Assembly (NCBI GenBank): GCA_026399025.1
Contig: JAPLRU010000114.1
Location: forward strand, 62,001-126,000
Source of the DNA: Methylobacter sp.
GTDB lineage: Bacteria > Pseudomonadota > Gammaproteobacteria > Methylococcales > Methylomonadaceae
Direction of reading: 5' to 3'
Length of the DNA: 64,000 nucleotides
The notes under the pieces were generated by a model, which was not told the origin of the DNA, did not search any database, and saw only the letters and a list, made by a program, of their open reading frames with translations. Position 1 is the stretch's first letter. Each line of letters begins with the position of its first letter. Below, one piece after another: positions 29,541-39,489 of this stretch. The position numbers and the translations under genes were made by a program.

Positions 29541-30611
29541 ATGAATCCAGCAAGGCATTGGGTCGAAATGCTCACGCATACTATTCATCAATTTTTTATT
29601 TGGATAATTGTTGCTTCTTATTTTATCGCCGCCTTGCTACCGGGATTCGGTATCTGGATTCGTGAAGTTGAGCTGGGCAGCATCGTCTTTTTTCAAAATA
29701 AAATAGACTTATCCTTACCGCCACTGATGCTATCGTTGTTGTTATTCAATGCCGGTCTGGGGGTCAAGACCAAGGAACTCACCCAGCTGGCACATAAGCC
29801 GCTGTTACTGTTAAGCGCTTTGGCGGGCAATTTGGTGACACCGTTAGCCTTCATTATTGGCATAAGTTTCATCATGAAGTTTTGGCATAATCCAGAAGAA
29901 GTCCAACATATTCTTGTCGGTCTCGCATTGGTTGCCTCCATGCCGATTGCCGGGGCATCTACGGCATGGGCGCAGAACGCCAACGGCAATCTTGCCTTAA
30001 GTCTCGGCTTGGTATTGCTTACCACATTACTTAGTCCGCTACTCACACCGCTGGTTCTCCATGCTGTCGGCTTCGTGACTACAGGCGATTATTCTGAAGA
30101 TTTACACGAAATCGCCGCCGATGGTGTGATAACGTTTCTGGGAATTTGGGTCATCCTGCCGTCGTTACTCGGCATTCTGGCGCATCGCCTCATCGGTGAG
30201 CATCGTCTTGCTGGGGCAAAATCTCATGTAAAACTCATAAACTACTGCGTCCTGTTATTGCTTAATTATTCCAATGCCTCTCTAAGTTTGCCCAAAGCAT
30301 TCTCCCAGCCGGATGTCGACTTTCTAGCTGTCATGTTGATCATTGTCGCTGCGCTGTGTATCGCTGCATTTGCTACCGGTTATCTGCTGGCGCAAATCTT
30401 CCGCGCAAATCGCAAAGACATGGCTTCGCTGATGTTTGGCCTTGGCATGAATAACAATGGCACTGGACTGGTGCTGGTCTCAGTCGCTTTAGCCGACCAC
30501 CCGCAAGTCATGTTGCCAATTATTTTTTATAATCTCGTCCAGCATCTTACGGCTTCCTTCGTTGACTTTGCCCTGTTTCAGCGTGGGGCTAAATTGTATA
30601 AGCCCGCGTAG
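29541..30611 (+). CDS. Sodium-dependent transporter of the BASS (bile acid:sodium symporter) family
   Basis: 356 residues with about nine or ten membrane helices (IWIIVASYFIAALLPGF, LMLSLLLFNAGLGVK, LVGLALVASMPIAG, LSLGLVLLTTLLSPLLTPL, VITFLGIWVILPSLLGILAH, MLIIVAALCIAAFATGYL). The motif pairs SMPIAGASTAWAQNANGN and GLGMNNNGTGLVLV match the two sodium-site repeats of the family. Substrate unknown; organic or bicarbonate-like anions are transported by relatives. Located after the bestrophin-carbonic anhydrase unit but separated by a likely terminator, so joint function is suggested only by proximity. Confidence 0.85.
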   Translation: MNPARHWVEMLTHTIHQFFIWIIVASYFIAALLPGFGIWIREVELGSIVFFQNKIDLSLPPLMLSLLLFNAGLGVKTKELTQLAHKPLLLLSALAGNLVTPLAFIIGISFIMKFWHNPEEVQHILVGLALVASMPIAGASTAWAQNANGNLALSLGLVLLTTLLSPLLTPLVLHAVGFVTTGDYSEDLHEIAADGVITFLGIWVILPSLLGILAHRLIGEHRLAGAKSHVKLINYCVLLLLNYSNASLSLPKAFSQPDVDFLAVMLIIVAALCIAAFATGYLLAQIFRANRKDMASLMFGLGMNNNGTGLVLVSVALADHPQVMLPIIFYNLVQHLTASFVDFALFQRGAKLYKPA

Positions 30612-30663
30612 GCCATAGCTGTGTTTTTATTAAAGTGGGAGATTATCAACGTGACCACAAGCC

Positions 30664-30750
30664 GGATGGGGCATGTTGCCCCGTCCGAAATATTTTGCGT
30701 TGGTTAAGCTTAGGCATCGCGAAAACGTTAAGAGTGGGGTTGCAAACCCC
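30664..30750. repeat. Two short hairpins between transporter and zinc-ribbon gene
   Basis: GGATGGGGCA-tgt-TGCCCCGTCC (30664-30686) and GGGGTT-gca-AACCCC (30736-30750). The first has one non-Watson-Crick pair. Either could end transcription of the transporter gene, though no T-tract follows. Confidence 0.5.
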
Positions 30751-30787
30751 GCCCTGCCCACCACACTAACCGATTACAGAACATGAC

Positions 30788-31666
30788 ATGAGCGAGAAAA
30801 TATATCAACCAAACAATGAACCGTCGGCAAACAGCTATCGCAACCAACGGGTCGCCCTGCTCACCCAGCACGGTAAGGAAGGCGTGATCGCGTCTGTGTT
30901 GGCAGAGCTGCTGGGTTGCCGCGTGGAAAAAGTGGACGGGTTCGACACCGACCTTCTCGGCACCTTTACCCGCGACATCACACGCGAGGGAACCCAGTTG
31001 GACGCAGCGCGGAAAAAGGCGCGCATCGGCATGGAGCTGTCAGGGCTGTCCATCGGCATCGCCAGTGAGGGCGCGTTCGGTCCAGACCCTTTGGCCTTTA
31101 TGCTGCCAGGGAACAGGGAGCTGTTGATCTGGATTGACGACAGGCTCGGCATTGAGGTCATCGCAACCTCGTCCGGCAAGACCAATTTATCTCACTGTCT
31201 GGCCGAGAGTTGGAAGGAAGCCGAAGATTTCGCCCGATCGGCCGGATTTCCTGAACATCATTTGGTGGTTCGTCCGGTGGACGAGAATCACCCCGAACTC
31301 CGCAAAGGACTGGCAGACTGGATCAGCTTAAAGGATGCGGTAACCTGGGCACTGGACTTGGCGCCGAACCGGCACGCTTTCATCGAGACCGACATGCGTG
31401 CGTTCGCCAATCCGACCCGTATGGAAAACATCCGGCTGGCCGCCGAGAATCTGGCGCAGCGCCTTACTTCACTTTGTCCGGCCTGCGGTGCGCCGGGATT
31501 TTCCTTGGGCGGACATGTGCGAGGACTTCCATGCGAGGATTGCGGTAGCCCAACCGGCGAGGCGAAAGCGGAAGTTCACCGCTGCGTTCGCTGCGACCAT
31601 CAACTGCTGGTGGAGCGGGAGCGAGAACACGCCTCCGCCCGATATTGCGATTACTGCAATCCTTAA
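30788..31666 (+). CDS. Zinc-ribbon-terminated protein of unknown function (DUF6671-like)
   Basis: 292 residues. The N-terminal domain (about 20-220) has conserved-looking blocks RVALLTQHGKEGVI, ARKKARIGMELSG and IASEGAFGPDP, with ETDMRAFANPTRM near residue 205. The C-terminus carries four CxxC pairs (CPACG, CEDCG, CVRCD, CDYC) that would make two zinc sites. I believe this is the DUF6671 family, whose function is unknown to me. Weak ribosome-binding site; base composition is GC-richer than the preceding genes and resembles the cysD-murF stretch that follows. Confidence 0.75.
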   Translation: MSEKIYQPNNEPSANSYRNQRVALLTQHGKEGVIASVLAELLGCRVEKVDGFDTDLLGTFTRDITREGTQLDAARKKARIGMELSGLSIGIASEGAFGPDPLAFMLPGNRELLIWIDDRLGIEVIATSSGKTNLSHCLAESWKEAEDFARSAGFPEHHLVVRPVDENHPELRKGLADWISLKDAVTWALDLAPNRHAFIETDMRAFANPTRMENIRLAAENLAQRLTSLCPACGAPGFSLGGHVRGLPCEDCGSPTGEAKAEVHRCVRCDHQLLVEREREHASARYCDYCNP

Positions 31667-31693
31667 CTTTATTGGACCGCCTCATGCTTTTCA

Positions 31694-31759
31694 TGCGGCA
31701 TATCCCTATGCCGCACCCTTTGGGCGCGATGCGTGCAAATCGGCTGTCCTGCCGATTTG
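31694..31759 (-). repeat. Multi-hairpin element, copy E7
   Basis: Reverse orientation. Stem A TGCGGCATA-tccc-TATGCCGCA (31694-31715), then CCCTTTGGG (31716-31724), then stem B AAATCGGC-tgtcct-GCCGATTT (31737-31758). Same architecture as E5 and E6 with different but fully paired stems. Confidence 0.8.
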
Positions 31760-31828
31760 TGGCTACACATGAAACGCCAAAGTTGTGCGCTCAAATTTAT
31801 ACACTTTTTAATATAGGAGATTACCAGC

Positions 31829-32737
31829 ATGAGCTCATATCAGTTAACCCACCTAAAACAGCTTGAAGCGGAAAGCATCTACATCATCCGCGAGGTGGCT
31901 GCGGAGTTCGAGCGGCCGGTAATGCTCTATTCCATCGGCAAAGATTCCGCCGTCATGTTGCAACTGGCGCTGAAGGCATTCTTTCCCGGCAAGCCGCCGT
32001 TTCCGCTGCTGCATGTGGATACCACCTGGAAATTCCGCGAAATGATCGAATTCCGCGACCGACTGGTGCGTGAACTGGGGCTGGAGCTGATCGTTCATAT
32101 CAACGAGGAAGGGGTAAGGAAGGGAGTCAACCCCTTCACCTACGGCAGCAAGAAACACACCGACATCATGAAGACCGAGTCGCTCAAACAGGCGCTCAAT
32201 AAATATCGGTTCGACGCCGCATTCGGCGGCGCCCGCCGCGACGAAGAAAAATCCCGCGCCAAGGAGCGAGTCTATTCGTTTCGCGACCGGAACCACCGCT
32301 GGGATCCCAAGAACCAGCGACCGGAACTGTGGAATCTCTATAACGGCAGGATCGACAAGGGCGAGTCGATCCGGGTATTTCCCCTGTCCAACTGGACCGA
32401 ACTGGATATTTGGCAATACATCCATTTGGAAAACATTCCTATCCCAACGTTATATTTCGCCAAGGAGCGTCCCGTCGTCCAGCGCGAAGGCACATGGATC
32501 ATGGTCGATGACGAGCGCATGCCGCTGGAGTCTGACGAGATGCCTCAGATGAAAATGGTGCGTTTCCGCACCCTGGGCTGCTATCCGTTAACCGGCGCCG
32601 TCGAATCCACGGCTAGCACGTTGCCGGAAATCATCCAGGAAATGCTATTGGCCACCACCTCGGAACGGCAAGGCAGGCTCATCGATCACGACCAGACCGG
32701 TTCGATGGAAGATAAAAAGAAGGAAGGTTATTTCTGA
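31829..32737 (+). CDS. cysD: Sulfate adenylyltransferase subunit 2 (orphan CysD)
   Basis: 302 residues, the length of E. coli CysD. PP-loop type ATP pyrophosphatase: [22 protein letters not shown] at about residues 31-52, [28 protein letters not shown] and the conserved C-terminus [12 protein letters not shown]. With the GTPase CysN it makes adenosine phosphosulfate from sulfate and ATP. A TAGGAG ribosome-binding site precedes the ATG. Oddity: no cysN follows; the stop codon overlaps a bioD-like start (TGATG). The protein looks intact, so either CysN is encoded elsewhere or this copy has another use. Confidence 0.92.
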   Translation: MSSYQLTHLKQLEAESIYIIREVAAEFERPVMLYSIGKDSAVMLQLALKAFFPGKPPFPLLHVDTTWKFREMIEFRDRLVRELGLELIVHINEEGVRKGVNPFTYGSKKHTDIMKTESLKQALNKYRFDAAFGGARRDEEKSRAKERVYSFRDRNHRWDPKNQRPELWNLYNGRIDKGESIRVFPLSNWTELDIWQYIHLENIPIPTLYFAKERPVVQREGTWIMVDDERMPLESDEMPQMKMVRFRTLGCYPLTGAVESTASTLPEIIQEMLLATTSERQGRLIDHDQTGSMEDKKKEGYF

Positions 32738-33448
32738 TGATAAAACGAATTCCCCGAGGTCTGTTCGTGACCGGCACCGACACTGGCGTCGGCAAGACCC
32801 AGATCACCGCAGCTTTGGCCTATCTACTCGCCGACCGGAATCTGATCGTGCGTCCCCGCAAACCGGTGGAATCCGGCTGCCAGCGGGAAGGAGGCCGCCT
32901 TGTACCCGAGGATGCCAGAACGCTGCAAGTCGCAGCGCGAACGGATGAGCCCTTGGCGCACATCTGCCCTTCTCCCATGGAACCGGCACTGTCGCCGGAA
33001 CGAGCGGCAGCCTTGTCCGGTAAAATCTTGACATTGGATGATATGCAGGCAGCCTGCCTCGCAGGGGGGGGCCGATACCGATTTCCTGCTGGTGGAAGGC
33101 GCAGGGGGACTCTACTCGCCGCTGGCATCGGATGCGCTCAATGCAGACCTGGCCGCCGCTCTGTCCCTGCCGGTGCTATTGGTGGCTGCGGACCGGTTGG
33201 GCACCATCGGCCACACTCTAATGGCCGTGGAAGCGATCAGACAGCGTGGCTTGACTCTCGCGGGGGTGGTGTTGAACCGGTTTGGACCCCACGGCGATCC
33301 GCTTATGGACAACGTAACAGACCTGTCCCGCTGGTTGGGACAACCGGTGCTTGTGACTGACCGCTTTGAGGCGAGCACCACTGATCCCGGCTGGCTGATG
33401 CTTTGTCCTGCGCTGGGGGCCTTGGCTGACCGGTTGACGGCGGGTTAA
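32737..33448 (+). pseudogene. bioD: Dethiobiotin synthetase, frameshifted at a G8 tract
   Basis: BioD closes the ureido ring of biotin using CO2 and ATP. The first part shows GLFVTGTDTGVGKTQITAAL (P-loop) and RKPVESGC, and the second FLLVEGAGGLYSPL, LVAADRLGTIGHTL and VVLNRFG, in a frame one base apart. The switch is at a run of eight G at 33064-33071; with seven G the reading would give a normal protein of about 237 residues. Either a real lesion, a slippage site, or a sequence error. Its start overlaps the cysD stop. Other biotin genes are not nearby. Confidence 0.85.
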
Positions 33449-33502
33449 TCCGTCCAGCCGGAGTTTGATGTCAGATGAGACCACATGTTATTGAAAACCT
33501 TA

Positions 33503-33562
33503 CAAATCTGTCTGGAACAGATTTGCATTTACCCGAAGGGCGTCAGGCAGGATAGCCTGACG
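33503..33562 (+). repeat. Multi-hairpin element, copy E5
   Basis: Stem B AAATCTGT-ctgga-ACAGATTT (33504-33524), then CCC-gaa-GGG (33532-33540), then stem A CGTCAGGC-aggata-GCCTGACG (33541-33562). Compare E6 and E7. Confidence 0.85.
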
Positions 33563-33606
33563 TGACATCCTGATTCGGCATTGAACGTTTACGAGGAACT
33601 GTAGCC

Positions 33607-34959
33607 ATGATTCACGCTCGCTTATCCGATGCCGCCCAATGGTCGGGCACAGAGCATTTCGGCCGGGATGCCGAATTTTCCGGAATTGAAATTGATTCGC
33701 GCCGGGTAACTCCCGGCTCCCTGTTTGTCGCGTTGACAGGTGCGCATCACGACGGTCACGATCATCTTGATGAAGTGCAATCTCGTGGGGCCGCCGCCGC
33801 GTTGGCCGCCCGCCCCGTACCGACATCCTTACCGCTTTTGATTGCCCCGGATACGGTGCCGGCCCTAGGACGGTTGGCGGCCGTCTGGCGGCAGCAGTTC
33901 CAATTGCCGGTGATTGCCGTGCTCGGCAGTAATGGCAAGACTACCGTCAAGGAGTTCACCTCCGCGATTTTGCGGCAGCGGTATGGCGATGCGGTATTAG
34001 CAACCCAGGGCAACCAGAACAATGCGCTCGGCGTACCGCTGAATCTGTTTCGTTTGAATTCGCAGCATCGCGCCGCCGTCCTCGAATTGGGAGCCAGCGG
34101 GCACGGGGAGATTGCACCTCTAGGCGAAATGGCATTGCCGGATATTGCGATAATCACCAATGCCGGGCTGGATCATCTGGCCGGTTTCGGCGGGCGCGAG
34201 GGTGCCGCCCACGCCAACGGCGAGGTGTTTTCAGCCATGAATAGCAACGTCATCGCCGTACTGAACGGTGACGATGAATGCCTGCCAAGCTGGCGTCAAC
34301 AAGCGGGCGACCGGCTGTGTTTACACTTCGGATTCAAGTCAGGCGTGGATGTGCGGGGCAACTGGCAGCCACGGTTCGACGGCGGCGATCTGACCATCGA
34401 GTCGCCGTGGGGGCGGATCCAAACCCGTTTACAGCTCATGGGCAGACATAACGCCCTGAATGCCTTGGCAGCGGCAGCGGCCTGCCTGGTGCTGGATATT
34501 GAACCGGAAGCGATTGCCGTGGGTTTGGCAGTCGTGCGACCGGTAGCAGGGCGCCTACAGTTTCGACTGGGCGCGGGTGGTGCTTACATCATTGACGATA
34601 CCTACAATGCCAACCCCTCGTCCTTGGCGGCGGCGTTGGAAAGCTTGGCTACCATGCCGGGCAAAAAACTCCTGGTGTTGGGCGACATGGCTGAACTGGG
34701 CGATGACGCGGACACCTGGCACAGCTGGGCCGGGTAGGCAGCGTGTGCGGCGGGCGTCGTTGAACTTTTCACTATAGGTGACTTAGCACATCTCGCCGCG
34801 GAAAGTTTTGGGCTAGGCGCTCACCATCTAACCGGCGATCAGGCATTGGTCGAAGCCTTGCTCCCGCGGCTTCAGCGCGGAGTAACTGTTTTGGTCAAAG
34901 GATCGCGGTGCATGACAATGGAAAGCCTCGTTGAGGAACTTATGCATCGAAACCGATAG
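33607..34959 (+). pseudogene. murF: MurF-type UDP-MurNAc-tripeptide:D-Ala-D-Ala ligase with in-frame amber codon
   Basis: MurF adds D-Ala-D-Ala in peptidoglycan precursor synthesis. The frame runs ATG 33607 to a TAG at 34735-34737 (376 residues) and continues in the same frame for 73 codons to a TAG at 34957-34959; together 450 codons, the E. coli MurF length. Before the stop: IDSRRVTPGSLFVAL, the P-loop VLGSNGKTTVKEF, LGASGHGEI, MGRHNALNALAAAA and IDDTYNANPSS. After it: FTIGDLAHLAAESFG and GVTVLVKGSRCMTMESLVEEL, the expected C-terminus. One nonsense change (CAG to TAG would do) explains it. murF usually lies in the cell-division cluster, so this is probably a second copy. Confidence 0.85.
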
Positions 34960-35080
34960 CCAGTTCAGTGATGGGTAAGAAGACAAAGTAAAGAAATTAT
35001 TATTTACCGAACGCTTTATCAGGAACTATCAATTCAACACTGCGGTTGCATTTAAAACGATTATTATCGTAGGAGGAAAT

Positions 35081-35521
35081 ATGCTGAAAACATCGACCCT
35101 GCTCAAAACATGGCTGGCCGCTTGTTTTAGCACCGTGCGACAACGGGTCAGCAACAAAACATTGAGCGTTGTGGTAACGCTGATCCTATTGCTCCTGTTT
35201 GGCGATACTCTTCTGCCGTTGCTTGGTCATGTGCTGCATGTGTTGATTGAGGTCATCGATTCGGCACTCGAACATTTCCTTGAGTCGGCCTTCCATCTCT
35301 CAAAGCGACAATCGCAAATTATCCTTTTCTATAGCGAGTTGGTGATAGGCATTACCGTATTCCGGTATCTTTTGCGCAAGGCATATGTTGCTGTGCTACA
35401 GGAATACGCTATCGTCAGGGCGAACTGGTTTTCAAAGCCAATTCCGGCCGGATTCGCCGCTTTTATTCGGGCTATCTTTATGCTCGGCGCACTGAGTGCA
35501 ACCTTATTGATGTTTACCTAG
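35081..35521 (+). CDS. Small membrane protein of unknown function
   Basis: 146 residues after a strong AGGAGG ribosome-binding site. Hydrophobic segments at about residues 29-60 (LSVVVTLILLLLFGD, LLGHVLHVLIEVI), 80-100 and 123-145 (FIRAIFMLGALSATLLMF) suggest three or so membrane helices with a positively charged N-terminus. No family recognised. Stands alone, 120 bp after the murF remnant on the same strand. Confidence 0.7.
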   Translation: MLKTSTLLKTWLAACFSTVRQRVSNKTLSVVVTLILLLLFGDTLLPLLGHVLHVLIEVIDSALEHFLESAFHLSKRQSQIILFYSELVIGITVFRYLLRKAYVAVLQEYAIVRANWFSKPIPAGFAAFIRAIFMLGALSATLLMFT

Positions 35522-35577
35522 CCTAGGAGTTTGTCTGACTTGTATGATTTTACAGACCTCATCCTCAAAAAACACTA

Positions 35578-35767
35578 TCACCACGAAGACACGAACGACT
35601 TGCACGGGCAGATATTTTGCTCCAGGCAAAATCTGTATTCGCCACATCCCTGTGGCTTATGAAGGAGGTAGGGCAACGCATAAGGCCATGGATGGCCTGT
35701 AGTAGGGTAATGTAGGAGCAGTTGCCGAGGATACGAAGTTTTTATTTCTTCGTGTCTTCGTGGTGAA
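35578..35767. repeat. CACCACGAAG palindrome, copy 4, interrupted
   Basis: The left arm TCACCACGAAGACACGAA (35578-35595) and the right arm with CTTCGTGTCTTCGTGGTGAA (ending 35767) are separated by about 137 bp. In other copies they are adjacent. The inserted segment is multi-hairpin element E1; ACGAA is present on both sides (35591-35595 and 35733-35737), as a short target duplication would be. Confidence 0.8.
35596..35729 (+). repeat. Multi-hairpin element, copy E1 (long form)
   Basis: Begins CGACTTGCA and ends TTGCCGAG, exactly like the short copy E2. In between: CAGATATTTTG...CAAAATCTG, GCCACA-tccc-TGTGGC (35641-35656), GGCCAT-gg-ATGGCC (35684-35697), then the terminal hairpin with loop GTAGGAGCA. 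Inserted in a palindromic repeat. Confidence 0.8.
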
Positions 35768-35911
35768 TTCTTTAAGATTTTTAACCGAGTTTATCCGTTA
35801 TTGACGACAAGTTATCTAAGTCAGACAGACTCCGAGTCGGTCCATTGTGCGTACCTTATTAATAAAGCGCCTACTGTGGGTGCTTGCGCTTGCGGGCAAA
35901 GTTTCCACTCC

Positions 35912-36020
35912 TCGACAATTGCTCCTGTATCGATACAGTCGTGCTCATGCCCCTGTCTACATATCTACAGGGATGCGGTGAATGCAGATATTGCAGGAGC
36001 AAATATCTGTCCCTGTAGGT
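35912..36020 (-). repeat. Multi-hairpin element, copy E4
   Basis: Reverse orientation: read on the minus strand it ends GGAGCAATTGTCGAG. It holds CAGATATT-gcaggagca-AATATCTG (35985-36009), with the same loop as E2 and E3, inside an outer stem CTACAGGGA...TCCCTGTAG. The region 35522-36347 between the membrane protein and trmL holds this element, copy E1 and a short dispersed sequence (36076-36096), and no gene. Confidence 0.75.
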
Positions 36021-36347
36021 AAAGCGGCAACTTACTCAAGTTATTTCATGCACATTCCACATGATGCTTCAGCCCAAAATAGAACGCAGATGGCGCGGAC
36101 GATTATGATAAACACGGATAAGGTATGAAAAATCCGCGCCAATCATCACTATTCGCGTCGCCTACTGTTGGTCTCTGCGTTCCATTGGCGGGGGCGTTTA
36201 TTTATTGCGAGTTGACTAACTCAACGAGATTAAGTTCTGTCAAGACCGACAGGTTCCTAAGTTTATCAACGATAAGCGGTCAAATCCGGGTTCGGTTTTT
36301 GATGCATTAATTGCTATTTTTGGTTTTTTGCTTCATGCGGCTTAAGT

Positions 36348-36824
36348 TTACAGCTGTTTTACCGCCGCCCCCGCAAAGCCCAGCTGCCGCCAAGCCTCGT
36401 ACAGCACAATAGAAACGGTATTGGACAAATTCAAACTCCGGCTTGCCGCCTGCATCGGTAGATACAGGCAGTGTTCGGCACCTAAATCCGCCAATACCGT
36501 GGCCGGCAAACCGCGCGTCTCTGGGCCGAACAAAAAAGCATCTTCCGCTTTAAAACACACATCGCTGTATAGTTTCGCGCCTTTGGTGGTCAGCGCGAAA
36601 ATGCGTCCCGGCTTAATGCTATCGATAAAATCCGCCAATGAATCATGCTCTTTCACCGCCACCCATTCATGGTAATCCAGCCCCGCCCGGCGGAGTTTCT
36701 TGTCATCCAAGTCAAAACCCAAGGGCTTGATCAGATGCAAGTACATGCCGCTATTGGCGCAGAGCCGGATAATATTGCCGGTGTTGGCGGGAATTTCCGG
36801 CTCATATAAAACGATATGCAACAC
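36348..36824 (-). CDS. trmL: tRNA (cytidine(34)-2'-O)-methyltransferase
   Basis: 158 residues, usual length 155-160. A SPOUT (trefoil knot) enzyme that 2'-O-methylates the wobble base of tRNA-Leu isoacceptors. Motifs: [20 protein letters not shown] at about residues 6-25, FGPETRGLP and [21 protein letters not shown] for the knot. It begins two bases after the stop of the second glycogen phosphorylase, so the two are cotranscribed. No lesion. Confidence 0.95.
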   Translation of the reverse strand: MLHIVLYEPEIPANTGNIIRLCANSGMYLHLIKPLGFDLDDKKLRRAGLDYHEWVAVKEHDSLADFIDSIKPGRIFALTTKGAKLYSDVCFKAEDAFLFGPETRGLPATVLADLGAEHCLYLPMQAASRSLNLSNTVSIVLYEAWRQLGFAGAAVKQL

Positions 36825-36826
36825 GC

Positions 36827-39334
36827 TTAGAACTTGTTATCGATATTGACCGGCGTTAGTTTCCAGATGTCGTCGTTGTAATCGGTGATGGTTCTGTCGG
36901 TTGAAAACTTACCGCTGGCGGCGCAGTTTAAAATGCTCATTTTGGTCCAGTGTTCCTGATCCTGATAAGCGGCTTCCACGCGTTTTTGCGCATCGATAAA
37001 GCTGCGAAAATCCGCTGCGGTCATCCAGGGGTCGTGAGGGCTTCTTATTGACGCGAGAATTTCATCGAAAATTTTCGGTTCGAATTGATTAAAATGTCCG
37101 CATTCAAGCAGATTCATCACTCTAGCGAATTCTTCATCCTGATGGATAATCGCATTCGGATCGTAATGATGCCTCATGTCTTCAACTTGCTCTTCGGTCA
37201 AACCGAACAGGAAGAAGTTATCGTCGCCGACTTCTTCGCGAATTTCGATGTTGGCCCCGTCCAGCGTACCGATAGTCAACGCGCCGTTCATCATAAACTT
37301 CATATTGCCGGTCCCCGACGCTTCTTTGCCGGCGGTTGAAATCTGTTCGGAAAGATCGGCGCCCGGACAGATTTTTTCCATCGCGGAAACCCGGTAATTC
37401 GGCAGGAACACCAATTTTAATTTTCTGCCGACATCGGGGTCGGAATTAATAACGTGCGAGACATTATTGATCAGCTTGATGATTTTTTTCGCCATGTAAT
37501 AACCGGGCGCCGCTTTGCCGCCGATTAATACGCAACGATCCGTCCAGTTCGCGATGTCGCCGCGTTTAATGCGGTCGTACAGATGAATCACATGCAATAC
37601 ATTCAATAACTGACGTTTATACTCATGAACGCGCTTAACCTGCACATCGAAAATGGCATCGACATTAAAATCGACGTCATGTTCAAGCTTTTTATAATCG
37701 ATCAGTTTTTGCTTGGCCGCTTGCTTAATCTCGCGCCAGCGTTTGCGGAAGGCTTTGTCTTCGGCATAAGGCTCGAGCTTTTTCAGCAACGCCAAGTCGG
37801 TCAGCCAACCGCTGCCTATGGTGGCGGTGATCAGTTCGGCCAGCTCGGGATTACAGGCGGCCAGCCAACGGCGCGGCGTCACGCCGTTGGTTTTGTTATT
37901 AAATTTGTCGGGCCACAGCTCGTAAAAATCACGAAACAAGCCTTGCTGCAATAACTTGGAATGCAAGGCGGCAACGCCGTTGACCGAATAGCTGCCGACG
38001 ATAGCCAGATAAGCCATTCTGACATGCTGTTCATTGCCTTCTTCAATGATGGACATGCGGCTTAAATGGCCGATATCGCCCGGCCAGTGCGCCGACACTT
38101 CGGCCATAAAATGGGCGTTAATATCGAAAATGATTTCCATCAGCCGGGGCAACAATTGCTTAAACAGGTTAACCGACCAACGTTCCAGGGCTTCCGGCAA
38201 TAAAGTATGGTTGGTATAAGCCATGGTCTTACGGGTAATCGCCCAAGCCGCATCCCAGGTTAAACTATGAACATCCATCAGTAAGCGCATTAATTCCGCA
38301 ACCGCTATGCTCGGATGGGTGTCGTTTAATTGAAAGGTATTTTTTGCCGCAAACTCGGAAAAATTATTGCCGTGACGGCCCACCCAAGTGCTGATTACAT
38401 CCTGCAAACTGGCGGAAGCCAGCAAGTATTGTTGGCGTAGGCGCAAGGCCTTGCCGTTTTCATTGGCGTCATTCGGATACAGCACCATGGTGATGTTTTC
38501 AGCGGTATTTTTTGCCGCGACCGATTCGGCATAATCGCCGGCATTAAATTCCTGTAAGTTGAATTCCTCGGTGGCTTGGGCTTTCCATAAACGCAAAGTG
38601 TTGACGGTGCCGTTTTGGTAGCCCGGAATCGGCGTGTCGTAAGGAACCGCGAGGATGTCCTGGGTTTCGATCCATCGGGTTCTTTTGTTGCCGAACTCAT
38701 CAATATGCGACTCGGTATGACCGCCGAATTTAATCCTGAAGGTGTACTCGGGACGCTCGATTTCCCAGACATTACCGTTGCGCAGCCAATGGTCCGGCTT
38801 TTCCACCTGCTCGCCATTAATAATATCCTGCGAAAACATGCCGTATTCGTAGCGCAAGCCGTAACCGGTCACCGGCAACTGCAAGGTGGCGCAACTGTCG
38901 ATAAAGCAGGCGGCCAAACGGCCCAAGCCGCCGTTACCCAAACCGGCGTCCGGCTCGCTTTCAATCAGTTCCTCAAGCTCAAGACCTAACTGATACATGG
39001 TCTGTTCGACGGCTTCATTAAGACCCAGATTGAGCATCGCGTTACTTAAGGTGCGGCCCATTAAAAATTCCATCGACAGATAATAGGCGCGCTTACAATC
39101 GGTTTCTTTATAGATGTTGTAGGTTCTTTTCCAACGTTCGATAAGCCGGTCGCAAATAGCCAGCGACAAGGCTTCATAGGCGTAATGAGGCGAAGTATTG
39201 TGTTCATCCCGGCCCAAACGGTGGCTGTAATAGCGTTTGAAATCGGCGATCAGGTGTTTATCGTCCATGCCCAAATCGGGCAGCATGGAAATAGTGGCTT
39301 TGGGTTTACTGGTTTTAAAGCTTCTATGCGGCAT
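36827..39334 (-). CDS. glgP: Glycogen/starch/alpha-glucan phosphorylase (paralogue 2)
   Basis: 835 residues, closely similar along its whole length to the paralogue at 11745-14258: [57 protein letters not shown] and the PLP-lysine region [15 protein letters not shown]. It differs mainly at the N-terminus ([17 protein letters not shown]) and in surface positions. Both appear functional, so the cell probably keeps two phosphorylases with different regulation. Precedes trmL in one unit. Confidence 0.95.
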   Translation of the reverse strand: MPHRSFKTSKPKATISMLPDLGMDDKHLIADFKRYYSHRLGRDEHNTSPHYAYEALSLAICDRLIERWKRTYNIYKETDCKRAYYLSMEFLMGRTLSNAMLNLGLNEAVEQTMYQLGLELEELIESEPDAGLGNGGLGRLAACFIDSCATLQLPVTGYGLRYEYGMFSQDIINGEQVEKPDHWLRNGNVWEIERPEYTFRIKFGGHTESHIDEFGNKRTRWIETQDILAVPYDTPIPGYQNGTVNTLRLWKAQATEEFNLQEFNAGDYAESVAAKNTAENITMVLYPNDANENGKALRLRQQYLLASASLQDVISTWVGRHGNNFSEFAAKNTFQLNDTHPSIAVAELMRLLMDVHSLTWDAAWAITRKTMAYTNHTLLPEALERWSVNLFKQLLPRLMEIIFDINAHFMAEVSAHWPGDIGHLSRMSIIEEGNEQHVRMAYLAIVGSYSVNGVAALHSKLLQQGLFRDFYELWPDKFNNKTNGVTPRRWLAACNPELAELITATIGSGWLTDLALLKKLEPYAEDKAFRKRWREIKQAAKQKLIDYKKLEHDVDFNVDAIFDVQVKRVHEYKRQLLNVLHVIHLYDRIKRGDIANWTDRCVLIGGKAAPGYYMAKKIIKLINNVSHVINSDPDVGRKLKLVFLPNYRVSAMEKICPGADLSEQISTAGKEASGTGNMKFMMNGALTIGTLDGANIEIREEVGDDNFFLFGLTEEQVEDMRHHYDPNAIIHQDEEFARVMNLLECGHFNQFEPKIFDEILASIRSPHDPWMTAADFRSFIDAQKRVEAAYQDQEHWTKMSILNCAASGKFSTDRTITDYNDDIWKLTPVNIDNKF

Positions 39335-39489
39335 GTCTTTTCACTACGAAGTTGATATTGGGTTAATGGTAACCAGTTTTTTTATTTAGCTAAAGCTATT
39401 CTTTGGCCGGATGTCTACTGCTGTGCTGCTACGCTTGAGTTGATATTGACCGGAAAATATAGAGTCCGCAGCTAATATAGCGACATTTG

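Noticed and set aside
35801-36022. 73-codon open frame
   Set aside because: Runs through the multi-hairpin element E4 and has no coding features.
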